From: Phenylobacterium sp.
Lineage (GTDB): Bacteria > Pseudomonadota > Alphaproteobacteria > Caulobacterales > Caulobacteraceae
Assembly: GCA_019264505.1 (NCBI GenBank)
Contig: JAHUZY010000463.1
Coordinates: forward strand, 1-25,951
DNA length: 25,951 bases
Reading direction: 5' to 3'
Below the pieces are notes generated by a model. That model was not told the origin of the DNA, made no database searches, and worked only from the letters and a program-made list of their open reading frames with translations. Position numbers and translations under genes: made by a program. Each line of letters begins with the position of its first letter. Positions within the stretch are counted from its first letter, which is position 1. Positions 6,119 through 14,665 of the stretch are shown here, in pieces.

Positions 6119-7621
6119 ATGCTTCTCGCCCCCAGCGCCGATCTCGTCCCCAATACGCTCGCCTATGAGAACCAGCCGCTGGTGAAGGCCACGGGCTTCC
6201 GGGAATATGATGCGCGGTGGTTGTTCGGGCCCGACATCAACCTGCTCGGCGTCGAGGCGCTCGGCATGGGACTGGGCACCCTGATCCAGCAAATGGGCCA
6301 GACCAAGATCGTCGTCGGCCACGACTACCGGTCCTATTCGCTCTCGATCAAGCAGGCCCTGACGCTGGGCCTCATCCAGGCTGGCTGCGAGGTGCTGGAT
6401 ATCGGCCTTGCCCTGTCGCCGATCGCCTATTTCGCCCAGTTCGACCTGGACGCGCCCTGCGTCGCCATGGTCACCGCCAGCCACAATGAGAACGGCTGGA
6501 CGGGCGTGAAGATGGGCGCCCAGCGGCCCCTGACCTTCGGTCCCGACGAGATGGGCCGGCTCAAGGACATCGTGCTCGGCGGCGGCTGGGAGCTTAAGCC
6601 CGGCGGAAGCCTCACCCACGTCGCCGGCGTGGCCGAGCGTTATGTGGCCGATGTGGCGGCCGGGGTCAGCCTGAAGCGGCCGCTGAAGGTGGTCTGCGCC
6701 TGTGGCAACGGCACGGCCGGCGCGTTTGCCGCCGAGGCCCTGCGCAAGATGGGCGTGGCTGTGGTCTATGAGATGGACTGCGAGCTGGACTGGACCTTCC
6801 CGCGCTACAATCCCAACCCGGAAGACCAGGAAATGCTGCACGAGATGGCCGCGGCCGTCCGTCAGTACGGCGCCGACTGCGCGCTCGGCTTCGACGGCGA
6901 CGGCGACCGCTGCGGGGTGGTGGATGACGAGGGCGAGGAGATCTTCGCCGACAAGATCGGCCTGATGCTGGCCCGGGACCTGTCGGTCCTGCACAAGGAC
7001 GCCACCTTCGTCGTCGATGTGAAGTCCACCGGCCTCTACGCCACCGACGAAGTCCTGGCCGCCAACGGCGCCAAGACGGTCTACTGGAAGACCGGCCACT
7101 CCTACATCAAGCGCAAGACCGCCGAGCTGAAGGCCCTGGCCGGGTTCGAAAAGAGCGGCCACTTCTTCTTCAACGACCCCATCGGCCGGGGCTATGACGA
7201 CGGCCTGGTGGCGGCGGCCGCCATCCTGGCCATGCTGGACCGCAACCCGGACAAGAAGCTGTCGGACCTGAAAAAGGCCCTGCCGGTCGCCTACACCTCC
7301 CTGACCATGTCCCCGCACTGCCCGGACGAGGAAAAGTACGGCGTGGTCGACAAGATCGTCGCCGAGTACGAGGCCCTGCGCGCTGAGGGCGGTACGATCC
7401 TGGGACGGAAGATCGCCGACCTGATCACCGTCAACGGGGTCCGGGTGGCCCTGGAGGACGGGTCCTGGGTGCTGGTGCGGGCCTCGTCCAACAAGCCCGA
7501 GATCGTCGTGGTGGTGGAAAGCACCAGCTCGGCCGACGACATGCGCGCCCTGTTCCACAAGGAAGTGAAGCCCCGGCTGGGCAAGCATCCGCAGGTGGGC
7601 GGCTACAACCAGGAGATCTAG
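6119..7621 (+). CDS. Phosphomannomutase / phosphoglucomutase
   Basis: This 500-residue member of the alpha-D-phosphohexomutase family interconverts hexose 6- and 1-phosphates. It supplies mannose 1-phosphate for GDP-mannose and probably glucose 1-phosphate for UDP-glucose. All four active-site elements are visible: the phosphoserine loop TASHNENGWTGVK (Ser121), the metal loop DGDGDR (Asp259, 261, 263), the sugar-binding loop EKSGH (344-348) and the phosphate-binding loop RASSNKPE (454-461). The start is ATG at 6119, with GGAG 5 bases upstream; a GAGTC methylation-type site overlaps this ribosome binding site at 6111-6115. It lies directly before the nucleotide-sugar genes and would feed gmd/fcl and ugd. 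Choosing between manB and algC/pgm specificity is not possible from sequence alone. Confidence 0.93.
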   Translation: MLLAPSADLVPNTLAYENQPLVKATGFREYDARWLFGPDINLLGVEALGMGLGTLIQQMGQTKIVVGHDYRSYSLSIKQALTLGLIQAGCEVLDIGLALSPIAYFAQFDLDAPCVAMVTASHNENGWTGVKMGAQRPLTFGPDEMGRLKDIVLGGGWELKPGGSLTHVAGVAERYVADVAAGVSLKRPLKVVCACGNGTAGAFAAEALRKMGVAVVYEMDCELDWTFPRYNPNPEDQEMLHEMAAAVRQYGADCALGFDGDGDRCGVVDDEGEEIFADKIGLMLARDLSVLHKDATFVVDVKSTGLYATDEVLAANGAKTVYWKTGHSYIKRKTAELKALAGFEKSGHFFFNDPIGRGYDDGLVAAAAILAMLDRNPDKKLSDLKKALPVAYTSLTMSPHCPDEEKYGVVDKIVAEYEALRAEGGTILGRKIADLITVNGVRVALEDGSWVLVRASSNKPEIVVVVESTSSADDMRALFHKEVKPRLGKHPQVGGYNQEI

Positions 7622-7631
7622 CCGCCTCAGG

Positions 7632-7657
7632 CCGGTCTGGCGGGGCCAGCCTGGTTT
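7632..7657 (+). terminator. Possible weak terminator after the hexomutase gene
   Basis: Sequences 7632-7641 and 7645-7654 can pair with one mismatch and one G-U around a GGG loop, followed by TTTC. It lies 10 bases after the mutase stop and before a candidate -10 at 7660. The short T-run makes it a weak candidate. Confidence 0.3.
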
Positions 7658-7659
7658 CG

Positions 7660-7667
7660 GCTAGATC
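7660..7667 (+). promoter_or_regulatory. Candidate -10 element (GCTAGATC) upstream of ugd
   Basis: GCTAGATC matches the Caulobacter sigma-73 -10 consensus GCTANAWC exactly and lies 58 bases before the ugd ATG. I see no good TTGACGS -35 at the expected 10-14 base spacing, so confidence is limited. If real, it would drive the rightward ugd, epimerase and acetyltransferase unit. Confidence 0.35.
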
Positions 7668-7725
7668 ACCGCGTGGACAGGCCCCCTCGCGGCGGCCTGA
7701 GCGATTCCAGACCTAGGACCAGCGC

Positions 7726-9027
7726 ATGCAAGTGGCGATGATCGGGACGGGCTATGTGGGCCTGGTGAGCGGGGCGTGCTTCGCCGACTTCGGCCACGAG
7801 GTGACCTGCATCGACAAGGATGCAGGCAAGATCGAGCGCCTGCGGGAGGGCGGGATCCCGATCTTCGAGCCGGGGCTTGAGGGCCTGGTGGCGCGTAATG
7901 TGGCGGCCGGCCGGCTGTTCTTCGAGACCGAGGCCGCGCAAGCCGTGGCGAAGGCCGATGCGGTGTTCATCGCCGTGGGCACGCCGTCGCGGCGGGGCGA
8001 CGGCCATGCGGACCTGTCCTATGTCTATGCCGCGGCCGAAGAGATCGCAGGCCTGATGGACGGCTTCACCGTGGTGGTGACCAAGTCCACCGTGCCGGTG
8101 GGCACAGGCGATGAGATCGAGAGGATCATCCGGGCCAAGCGCCCCGACGCCCAGTTCGCCGTGGTGTCCAACCCCGAGTTCCTGCGCGAGGGCGCGGCCA
8201 TCGAGGACTTCAAGCGCCCCGACCGGGTGGTGGTAGGCCTGGAGGATGAGCGGGCCCGTCCGGTGATGAGCGAGCTCTACCGGCCGCTGTTCCTCAACGA
8301 GACGCCGATCGTCTTCACCGGCCGGCGGACCAGCGAGCTGATCAAGTATGCGGCCAACGCCTTCCTGGCCATGAAGATCACCTTCATCAACGAGATGGCC
8401 GATCTGTGTGAAGCCGTCGGCGCCGACGTGCAGCAGGTGGCCAAGGGGATCGGCCTGGACAACCGCATCGGCGGCAAATTCCTCAACGCCGGGCCAGGCT
8501 ATGGGGGCTCCTGTTTCCCGAAGGACACCCTGGCCCTGGTGCGGACCGCCACCGACTTCGGCGCGCCGGTGCAGCTGATCGAAACCACGGTGCGGGTCAA
8601 CGACCAGCGCAAGAAGGCCATGGCCGACAAGGTGGTTCAGGCCATGGGCGGCGATGTGAAGGGTAAGAGGATCGGGGTGCTGGGCCTAACCTTCAAGCCC
8701 AATACCGACGACATGCGCGATGCGCCGAGCCTGGACATCATCCCGGCCCTCCAAGGGCTCGGGGCCACGGTCACGGCTTATGATCCGGAGGGCGAGCGCG
8801 AGGCGCGCCATCTGCTGAAGGACGTGGCGTTTGCGGCCGAGCCCTATGCCGTGGCCAAGGACGCCGAGGCGGTGGTGATCATCACCGAATGGGATCAGTT
8901 CCGGGCGCTGGATCTCGACCGCCTGAAGGCGGCCATGAAGACCCCGGTCCTGGTCGATCTGCGCAATATCTACCGGCCTGACGACGTCCGTCGCCAGGGG
9001 TTCGACTATGTGAGCATCGGACGATGA
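7726..9027 (+). CDS. ugd: UDP-glucose 6-dehydrogenase
   Basis: This cytoplasmic NAD-dependent enzyme oxidises UDP-glucose twice to UDP-glucuronate, the acidic sugar donor for capsules and exopolysaccharides. The 433 residues carry the N-terminal Rossmann motif MIGTGYVGLVSG, NPEFLREG (Glu151), the catalytic KYAANAFLA segment (Lys207, Asn211) and the nucleophilic cysteine in GYGGSCFPKD (Cys263). The C-terminal UDP-binding domain begins near KGKRIGVLGLTFKPNTDD. The start is ATG at 7726, with AGGA 7 bases upstream. Its stop overlaps the next start as ATGA (9024-9027), coupling it to the epimerase that uses its product. Third-position G/C bias is strong here and drops in the next gene. Confidence 0.97.
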   Translation: MQVAMIGTGYVGLVSGACFADFGHEVTCIDKDAGKIERLREGGIPIFEPGLEGLVARNVAAGRLFFETEAAQAVAKADAVFIAVGTPSRRGDGHADLSYVYAAAEEIAGLMDGFTVVVTKSTVPVGTGDEIERIIRAKRPDAQFAVVSNPEFLREGAAIEDFKRPDRVVVGLEDERARPVMSELYRPLFLNETPIVFTGRRTSELIKYAANAFLAMKITFINEMADLCEAVGADVQQVAKGIGLDNRIGGKFLNAGPGYGGSCFPKDTLALVRTATDFGAPVQLIETTVRVNDQRKKAMADKVVQAMGGDVKGKRIGVLGLTFKPNTDDMRDAPSLDIIPALQGLGATVTAYDPEGEREARHLLKDVAFAAEPYAVAKDAEAVVIITEWDQFRALDLDRLKAAMKTPVLVDLRNIYRPDDVRRQGFDYVSIGR

Positions 9028-10058
9028 CAATAGTGTTAAACCCTGTTCTCGTGACTGGGGCCGCTGGCTTCATTGGCATGCATGTGGCAGAGCGCCTGCT
9101 GGACCGTGGGGAGGTTGTGGTCGGCGTCGACAACTTCAACGCCTACTACGACCCCGCCCTCAAGGAAGCACGCGCTGCGCGGCTGGAAGGCCGCGAGGGC
9201 TTCACCATGGTGCGCGCCGACATCTCTGAGCATGAGCAGATGCGCGACTTGGTTCGCGACACCGGCACCCGGCGGATCGTCCATCTGGCTGCCCAGGCCG
9301 GCGTGCGCTACTCCATCGACAATCCCTTCGCCTATGAACGATCGAACCTCGCCGGACACCTCTCAATACTAGAGGCCGCGCGCCATAGCGGCGTGACTCA
9401 TCTGGTCTATGCCTCATCCAGTTCGGTCTATGGAGACAGGCCCCTCGATGGGGCGGGGTTCCGCGAAGACGATCCGACTGTGAGCCCGGTTTCGCTCTAC
9501 GCCGCCACCAAACGGTCGTGCGAATTGCTGAGCCAGAGCTACGCTAAGCTGTATGGGTTTCCCCAGTCAGGTCTACGCTTCTTCACCGTCTATGGCCCTT
9601 GGGGCCGCCCGGACATGGCCTATTTCAGCTTCACCGAGAAGATCATGCGCGGTGAGCCGATAGAGGTCTACGGCGAGGGCAAGATGGCGCGCGACTTCAC
9701 CTATATCGACGACATCGTCGATGGTGTGGTGGGGGTGCTTGATGCACCGCCGGAGCGGGGAGGGCATGAGGTCTACAATATCGGTGACTCCTCCCCGGTC
9801 GGGCTGATGGAGATGATCGCTACGCTGGAACACCACCTTGGCCGCGAGGCAGTTAAGGTGATGCGTCCGATGCAGCCCGGCGACGTCACCGCCACCTATG
9901 CCGACATCAGCAAGCTGAATGCCCTGACCGGTTATGCGCCGCAGGTGCCGCTTAAGGATGGACTGGATCGGTTCGTCGAGTGGTGGCAGAGCTGCTCTCT
10001 AGATACCCATCGTCGGCCGGGCGCAGATCCGGCGACTGAAAAGCGGGCGCAATCGTGA
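9024..10058 (+). CDS. UDP-glucuronate 4-epimerase (SDR family)
   Basis: The protein (344 residues) is an extended short-chain dehydrogenase with the NAD motif TGAAGFIG (11-18), SSSSVYG (131-137) and catalytic Tyr159 and Lys163 in SLYAATK. Two stretches are characteristic of UDP-glucuronate 4-epimerases (LpsL/Cap1J type) rather than GalE: VDNFNAYYDPALK (35-47) and TVYGPWGRPDMA. It would convert UDP-glucuronate from the coupled upstream dehydrogenase into UDP-galacturonate. The ATG at 9024 overlaps the ugd stop, and its own stop overlaps the next GTG (GTGA at 10055-10058). Base composition is less G/C-rich than ugd, suggesting that the variable part of the locus begins here. Activity on other UDP-sugars cannot be excluded. 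Confidence 0.9.
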   Translation: MTIVLNPVLVTGAAGFIGMHVAERLLDRGEVVVGVDNFNAYYDPALKEARAARLEGREGFTMVRADISEHEQMRDLVRDTGTRRIVHLAAQAGVRYSIDNPFAYERSNLAGHLSILEAARHSGVTHLVYASSSSVYGDRPLDGAGFREDDPTVSPVSLYAATKRSCELLSQSYAKLYGFPQSGLRFFTVYGPWGRPDMAYFSFTEKIMRGEPIEVYGEGKMARDFTYIDDIVDGVVGVLDAPPERGGHEVYNIGDSSPVGLMEMIATLEHHLGREAVKVMRPMQPGDVTATYADISKLNALTGYAPQVPLKDGLDRFVEWWQSCSLDTHRRPGADPATEKRAQS

Positions 10059-10612
10059 CCGGTCCCGTCGTGCAAGACCTTTCGCGTTTTAGATCTCCGC
10101 CTGGCTTCCGCGGCCGCTCCGCTTTGGTTGTACAACTATGGTGGCTTGTCCAGTCGACGCTGTTCGCCTGTTCGCCCCAATTCATGTTCGGCTGGCGCAA
10201 CTGGCTGCTGCGTCTGTTTGGGGCGAACATTGGCGTCGGCGTCCTAATCCGCCCCACCGTGCGCATCACCTATCCCTGGAAGCTGACCATCGGCGACCAC
10301 AGCTGGATCGGGGACTTCGCCGAACTCTATACCCTCGGCCCCATCCACATCGGGAAAAATGCCGTCGTGTCCCAGTACTGCTATCTATGCACTGGATCGC
10401 ACGACATGAGCGCCCTTGCCTTTGACATCTTTGCAAAGACCATCACCGTCGAAGACGAGGCTTGGATTGCAGCCGGCGTTTTTGTGCATCCGGGGGTCAC
10501 GATCGGGCGCGGCTCGGTCATAGCTGCCAGATCCATAGTGCGTCGCGATACGGAGGATTTCGGCGTCTACGCTGGAGAGCCGTTGCGTATGCTGCGTGAT
10601 CGGCGGCGCTGA
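10055..10612 (+). CDS. WcaF-like polysaccharide O-acetyltransferase
   Basis: The 185-residue protein is a left-handed beta-helix (hexapeptide repeat) acyltransferase resembling colanic acid acetyltransferase WcaF, which transfers acetyl from acetyl-CoA to sugars of the repeat unit. An N-terminal extension with WWLVQSTLFACSPQ and FGWRNWLLRLFGANIG is typical of the WcaF group. Hexapeptide turns run from about 58 to 165 (IGVGVLIRP, IGDHSWIG, IHIGKNAVV, VTIGRGSVI). His116 in TGSHD is the likely catalytic base. The start is GTG at 10055, overlapping the epimerase stop. It ends 4 bases before the stop of the convergent glycosyltransferase. The acceptor sugar is unknown. Confidence 0.88.
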   Translation: MTGPVVQDLSRFRSPPGFRGRSALVVQLWWLVQSTLFACSPQFMFGWRNWLLRLFGANIGVGVLIRPTVRITYPWKLTIGDHSWIGDFAELYTLGPIHIGKNAVVSQYCYLCTGSHDMSALAFDIFAKTITVEDEAWIAAGVFVHPGVTIGRGSVIAARSIVRRDTEDFGVYAGEPLRMLRDRRR

Positions 10613-10616
10613 AAGC

Positions 10617-11705
10617 CTAGCCTTTCCCAATTTCATCAATGACGGACGCTAGTTGTGACTTGGCTGTCGCGCGCATGCCGTTGAAGGCCTCAGCCGCCCG
10701 CCGGGGAAGGCCCTGACGTGCCGAGGGTGACTCATGGTTGAGGAGCCAGTGAAGCGCGAGATCATGAAACTGCGAAACCGGTGCGATGAGGCCTGGAGAA
10801 GCAGCATGATCGCAGCCCATACAGCCTCGATCCGTCGCCAGTACGGCGGCGCCCGCAGCCAGCGCTTCAAGTAGGACGAGGGGTTGCGCCTCGTTCACGT
10901 AGTCGCTCGGGAAAACAAAGGCATCGATGGACCCGTAGAACGCGTCCTTGTCGGGCCCGTAGACAGGACCTAGCCATCTAAAGTCGTCCGGGAACTCCCG
11001 GAGAGTAGCTTCGATGGCCGCTCTGGAGCGACTGTCGCCTATTGGACCAGCAACCAGCGCGCGGATGTGGATGCCTTTGATTTTTGCCGCCCGGAACAAG
11101 TCCAAGAAGCGAATGACCCCCTTTACTTCCGTGAGGTTGGAAAGGTGACCTATCGTTAGGACGCTAGACCGCTCATAGGGGGTGGTGTTGCTGCCGGGCA
11201 TGAAGGCGTTGGACAGCACCACGCCGCTGTGATCACGGCTCGCCCACGCCGCAGCATAGCGTAAAGAAAGCCCCTCAAGCATGGTCGCGCAGAGCGCCAA
11301 GTGCCGAGTTCCCCGCGGCGCTAGCCAGAGCTGAAGCGCCATCAGAGGGGATCGATCATTGACATAAGCGAAGCTATGGTGGTGAACCCACACCCGGAAG
11401 CCGAGCAAGCGAGCGACGACCATCAGTAAGATGTTCCAGATGATGCCTGGGCCACCATCGCTTGGCATATAGAGCCGACTAGATCCCTGCCGCCTAGCGG
11501 TGGCAAGAGCTAGGGCGGCCACCAAGGTCCGGCCAAGGCGCGCCACGTGCTTGTGGACGCCGCTTGCACCTCCTGGCGGTGAGACATCCACAGACGCCGC
11601 GAGTTCGCCGCTGCCCTCCAATGTTTCCACCATCCGACGGTTAACTGCCGATAGGCCCGTCACTGGTGGCGGTAACTGGACAATCGCGACGACCTTAGCG
11701 GCCAC
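10617..11705 (-). CDS. Glycosyltransferase family 4-like
   Basis: The predicted 362-residue retaining glycosyltransferase has the GT-B fold. The N-terminal acceptor domain opens with VVAIVQLPPPVTGLSAVNRRM. The C-terminal domain has LTIGHLSNLTEVKG and the donor-binding stretch FPSDYVNEAQPLVLLEALAAG, which fits the E-x7-E pattern of GT4 enzymes. I prefer the GTG at 11705, because AAGGAG lies 6 bases upstream (11712-11717); a longer frame begins with ATG at 11732 and adds nine residues. It overlaps the upstream acetyltransferase gene by 11 bases. It probably adds one sugar of the repeat unit on the cytoplasmic membrane face. Donor and linkage cannot be told. It is the last gene of the leftward operon. 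Confidence 0.87.
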   Translation of the reverse strand: MAAKVVAIVQLPPPVTGLSAVNRRMVETLEGSGELAASVDVSPPGGASGVHKHVARLGRTLVAALALATARRQGSSRLYMPSDGGPGIIWNILLMVVARLLGFRVWVHHHSFAYVNDRSPLMALQLWLAPRGTRHLALCATMLEGLSLRYAAAWASRDHSGVVLSNAFMPGSNTTPYERSSVLTIGHLSNLTEVKGVIRFLDLFRAAKIKGIHIRALVAGPIGDSRSRAAIEATLREFPDDFRWLGPVYGPDKDAFYGSIDAFVFPSDYVNEAQPLVLLEALAAGAAVLATDRGCMGCDHAASPGLIAPVSQFHDLALHWLLNHESPSARQGLPRRAAEAFNGMRATAKSQLASVIDEIGKG

Positions 11706-12318
11706 TATCTGCTCCTTGGGTGCCGACACCATCGCTTGGTCGTTTTAGACGAGAGCCAATTTGCTTGGCAGGCACGCCGCCATAGATACCAAAAGGGACA
11801 GTCTTAAGCTTCCGTGTTACAACTGCACCTGCTGCAATGACGCAACCATCAGAAATGATAGATCCATCAAGTACCTTAACGCCCGCCCCGATCCAAACAT
11901 CAGAACCAATTTGAATGCCGACCGCTGTCAGTGGCTGTAAGTGAATTGGTAGTCCCGGATCTATCGAGTGGTTAGATGGTAGAATAACGCAATGAGCGGC
12001 GATCCTTGTGCCATCACCAACCAACAGTCCGCCCTGACCATACAATATGGCGTAGGGATTGACGGAAACGCTATTTCCAAGTGTGATTGAGCCGCCAGAA
12101 GCTAGAAGTGCCGCGCCGCTATGTATCTCACAGTCGTCACCTATGCGAATACGTCCTCCCTTATTGAGTATCCGAACGCCCGGCCGGATTAACGTTCGAC
12201 GCCCGATGCTCACACGCATAGGAAAAGCCCGCGCGATAGTCCAGAGCCGTGCAACCATATACCAAAGCGCGCGCTTTCCGCGCCTTAACGCCGAAGCGGG
12301 TGGTGGCATCTTCATCAC
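11695..12318 (-). CDS. Hexapeptide-repeat acyltransferase
   Basis: This 207-residue left-handed beta-helix acyltransferase has repeated turns such as IRIGDDCEIHSGA, ITLGNSVSV, LLVGDGTRIAA and IQIGSDVWIGAGVKVL. A probable catalytic His117 lies in LPSNHSID, and the end ...FGIYGGVPAKQIG is typical of NodL/LacA/CysE-like sugar acetyltransferases. It would O- or N-acetylate a sugar of the polymer. The start is GTG at 12318, whose G is the last base of the upstream TAG; an ATG three bases later (12315) is an equal alternative. Codon use is clearly more A/T-rich than in ugd or gmd, so it belongs to the low-GC core of the locus. It is a second acetyltransferase besides the WcaF-like one. Confidence 0.85.
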   Translation of the reverse strand: MMKMPPPASALRRGKRALWYMVARLWTIARAFPMRVSIGRRTLIRPGVRILNKGGRIRIGDDCEIHSGAALLASGGSITLGNSVSVNPYAILYGQGGLLVGDGTRIAAHCVILPSNHSIDPGLPIHLQPLTAVGIQIGSDVWIGAGVKVLDGSIISDGCVIAAGAVVTRKLKTVPFGIYGGVPAKQIGSRLKRPSDGVGTQGADSGR

Positions 12319-13325
12319 TACACCTGCTCCAATTCGTGCAGGATGCGTTCCAGCGTCGGCTCAGTGAAATAGCCGTTTCTTCTACAACGTTCCTGGCCTC
12401 GCAGCGCAATTTCCTCAATCTTACTCGGGTTCGAAAGGAGATCTAAACATTGACCCGCGCACTCTTCAGCTGAAGACCAAAATACTGCCTCCTCGTTTTG
12501 CTGATACATACTTAAATGTTCGTTCGTTAATTCTGCGCACAGGAGCCGACCTAGGGCGGGAATCTCATTAGATCTCCGCGTATGCTCATCTTCATTCCCC
12601 TTCGAGAGCATCGCGACTGCGATCCGGCTACCAGACACTGCCTTCACATAGTCACTGGGTGAAAGGAAGCCGCTATAGAGGCTCGCCTTGATCGAGTTGT
12701 ACTCGCTAGCCTTATTCCAGTGATTGCCAAAGATCTTTAGAGGTACGCCTCTTTTCAATAGTTCCAGCATAAACGGGCCTCGCTCAGGCATCCATGTGCC
12801 AACGAAGGCGACCTCAGAGCGGAGATGCGTCGGGATACTCAGCCGATCAATAGGTTGATGCTGAACTTCATCGGCCCAAAGAAATACTTTCACTGTCTTT
12901 CGGGCGCCGTTTGCTTTAGCTGCATTAATTGTCACGTCTCTTGGTGCAACAAAAAGGTCATATGATGGCAAAGCTTGCCTAAATAGCCGCCAACGATTTC
13001 CGTCGCGCGATCCAAAAGGATGATCGTTGTTGAAATTAATCCGTCTGGCAACTGGAAGCTTCTGAATCAAACGGGAGCTAAGCAGCTCACCCCTAAGTAT
13101 GAAGGCCACATCAAAATGTTTCGAACCGACACACGCGAGGACATAACGCTCTACAAGGCGCTCTACTCCGAGAGCGCCTGTCTTCCACACCCATCTCGAG
13201 CTGAGTTGACCTGGTAGAGCCGGTAGTGCGTCAAAGGGATCGACCGACTGAACCTCATGACCGAGCCGCCGTAACCCCGGTACGATGTTCTCGTAGCCCT
13301 CCACACCGATGAACAAGATCCTCAT
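12318..13325 (-). CDS. CgeB-like glycosyltransferase
   Basis: The 335-residue protein resembles the CgeB/spore-maturation type of GT-B glycosyltransferases. The C-terminal half shows the family's conserved run: VAFVGTWMPERGPFMLELL, the LKIFGNHW strand, VAMLSKGNEDEHTRRSNEIPA and a terminal region with VFWSSAEECAG. The N-terminus starts with the Rossmann-like strand MRILFIGVEGYENIVPGLRRLGH. It is cytoplasmic or peripheral to the membrane. ATG at 13325 overlaps the flippase stop (ATGA, 13322-13325). Low-GC codon use matches the neighbouring wzx and wzy. The sugar donor is unknown. Name and fold are well supported, the exact role in the repeat unit is not. Confidence 0.82.
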   Translation of the reverse strand: MRILFIGVEGYENIVPGLRRLGHEVQSVDPFDALPALPGQLSSRWVWKTGALGVERLVERYVLACVGSKHFDVAFILRGELLSSRLIQKLPVARRINFNNDHPFGSRDGNRWRLFRQALPSYDLFVAPRDVTINAAKANGARKTVKVFLWADEVQHQPIDRLSIPTHLRSEVAFVGTWMPERGPFMLELLKRGVPLKIFGNHWNKASEYNSIKASLYSGFLSPSDYVKAVSGSRIAVAMLSKGNEDEHTRRSNEIPALGRLLCAELTNEHLSMYQQNEEAVFWSSAEECAGQCLDLLSNPSKIEEIALRGQERCRRNGYFTEPTLERILHELEQV

Positions 13326-14665
13326 TGCCGTCGTTCCTCGCTGACCCGCGGCGTTGTGGTTGTATTACCGAAGCCGTACACAGACCTTATATGGAATACA
13401 CCTCTGACGGCGACCGACAGGACCAAAAGTTCCATTGCCGCTAAGATTGCAGCGGTTCCAATAATTACGATGTTATCGGGAAGAATAAAGGGGCAGAATA
13501 CAACAAAAATTGCCAAAGCTAGGTAGGGATGCGTAAACCTGTGCTGTTCGTTAACGGCAATCAGGGAATGACTTATTGATATTCTTAGAGCTTGTAACAG
13601 CGAGATAAGAGCTATGACAGAGAAAAGGACATAGTTGAATTCAATCACTCCACCTGTCATGGCCCGGCCAATGTCTGGGCCGAAGAGCGCAATTACGACC
13701 AGTAATGGCAAGGCGATGATCAGAGCGGATCCTACGTTAAGTGCGGTTAATCGGTCGAAGAGCCTCTGATCTCTAGATGCAGCGGCTATTGTAAGTTCTG
13801 GAGTGCTGGCTCGGCCAATCATGTCAGAGGCCTGCAGAGGCATGCGGCATAGGGTTCTTACGGCGCCGAAGGCGGCTGCTGCTGCGGGCGAGGCTGCAAT
13901 ACCCAATGCGACAATTATGCCCTGCAGCGCCAGTGCGTCGCCCGCGGTTAGGCCGACCGCCGCCAGCGCAGGCCGCCTGAGATCTTTGAGAAGCGTCGGC
14001 GAAAAATGGGACCATCCGGGCCTAAGCCAGGGCTCTCTCCGATTTAGGTAGGCGTGAGACGCCAGCGCACCGGCGGCCCGGAGTGCCAACATTGCTGACG
14101 CAGCCTCGACTAGCCCGCCACCGCAGGCGGCCACGGCGACAACCGCAAGGCCTTCGACTAACACCATTGCGCCAAGCGCAAGCGTGCCATGCGCATATCG
14201 GCCGGTGGCGCGATACCCCGCCTGGAGTAGGCTTGTTTGCACAATGATGAGCGCAAAGACGACCAGCAACCCCGCTGAAAGAGCTACGTCGGACTGCAGA
14301 ACACCCTGATCCCAGCAAACGGCTACGCCGAGGATTCCAACAACCGCAGCAATTACGGTGATGCTCGTTACGAATGACCAGACCGTCTGGAATGCTTGTA
14401 ACGCGGACAGCCGCTCGCTAGTGGCTAGGCTATGCGTCATGTACGTGGCAGCCGCATCACCGAACCCCAAGCTACTGAATGCGAGGTAGGTGGGAATGGT
14501 CGAGATCATGAGCCACAGACCAAAGCCGTCTGCCCCCCACAAGCGAGGAAGAAGGGCAAGGGACAGGAGTTGAACTAGTGCTACGCTGGCCTTCCCAATG
14601 AAGTTTGCGCTCACACCCATCACGAAGCGCTGGTGCAGAGGGCTATGCCAAAGGGAGCGTCTCAT
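13322..14665 (-). CDS. Wzx-type polysaccharide flippase
   Basis: This 447-residue integral membrane protein has about 12-14 hydrophobic segments and the start expected for the MOP/PST flippase family (FVMGVSANFIGKASVALVQL, then LLPRLWGADGFGLWLM, resembling the family's LxPxxxGxxxFGLW pattern). It would move undecaprenyl-diphosphate-linked repeat units across the inner membrane. ATG at 14665 overlaps the stop of the polymerase gene (ATGA), and its own stop overlaps the next gene in the same way. The A/T-rich codon use with moderate Leu/Ala bias fits a horizontally exchanged cassette. Sequence in this family is poorly conserved, so the assignment rests on topology, motif and the position beside a polymerase. 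Confidence 0.85.
   Translation of the reverse strand: MRRSLWHSPLHQRFVMGVSANFIGKASVALVQLLSLALLPRLWGADGFGLWLMISTIPTYLAFSSLGFGDAAATYMTHSLATSERLSALQAFQTVWSFVTSITVIAAVVGILGVAVCWDQGVLQSDVALSAGLLVVFALIIVQTSLLQAGYRATGRYAHGTLALGAMVLVEGLAVVAVAACGGGLVEAASAMLALRAAGALASHAYLNRREPWLRPGWSHFSPTLLKDLRRPALAAVGLTAGDALALQGIIVALGIAASPAAAAAFGAVRTLCRMPLQASDMIGRASTPELTIAAASRDQRLFDRLTALNVGSALIIALPLLVVIALFGPDIGRAMTGGVIEFNYVLFSVIALISLLQALRISISHSLIAVNEQHRFTHPYLALAIFVVFCPFILPDNIVIIGTAAILAAMELLVLSVAVRGVFHIRSVYGFGNTTTTPRVSEERRQ

Noticed and set aside
6029-7588. Minus-strand frame of 519 codons opposite the phosphohexomutase
   Set aside because: It is a shadow of a very G/C-biased gene whose plus-strand product has all active-site motifs.
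10608-10623. GAAAG/CTTTC hairpin at the convergent junction as a bidirectional terminator
   Set aside because: The stem has only five pairs and there is no T-run on either strand.
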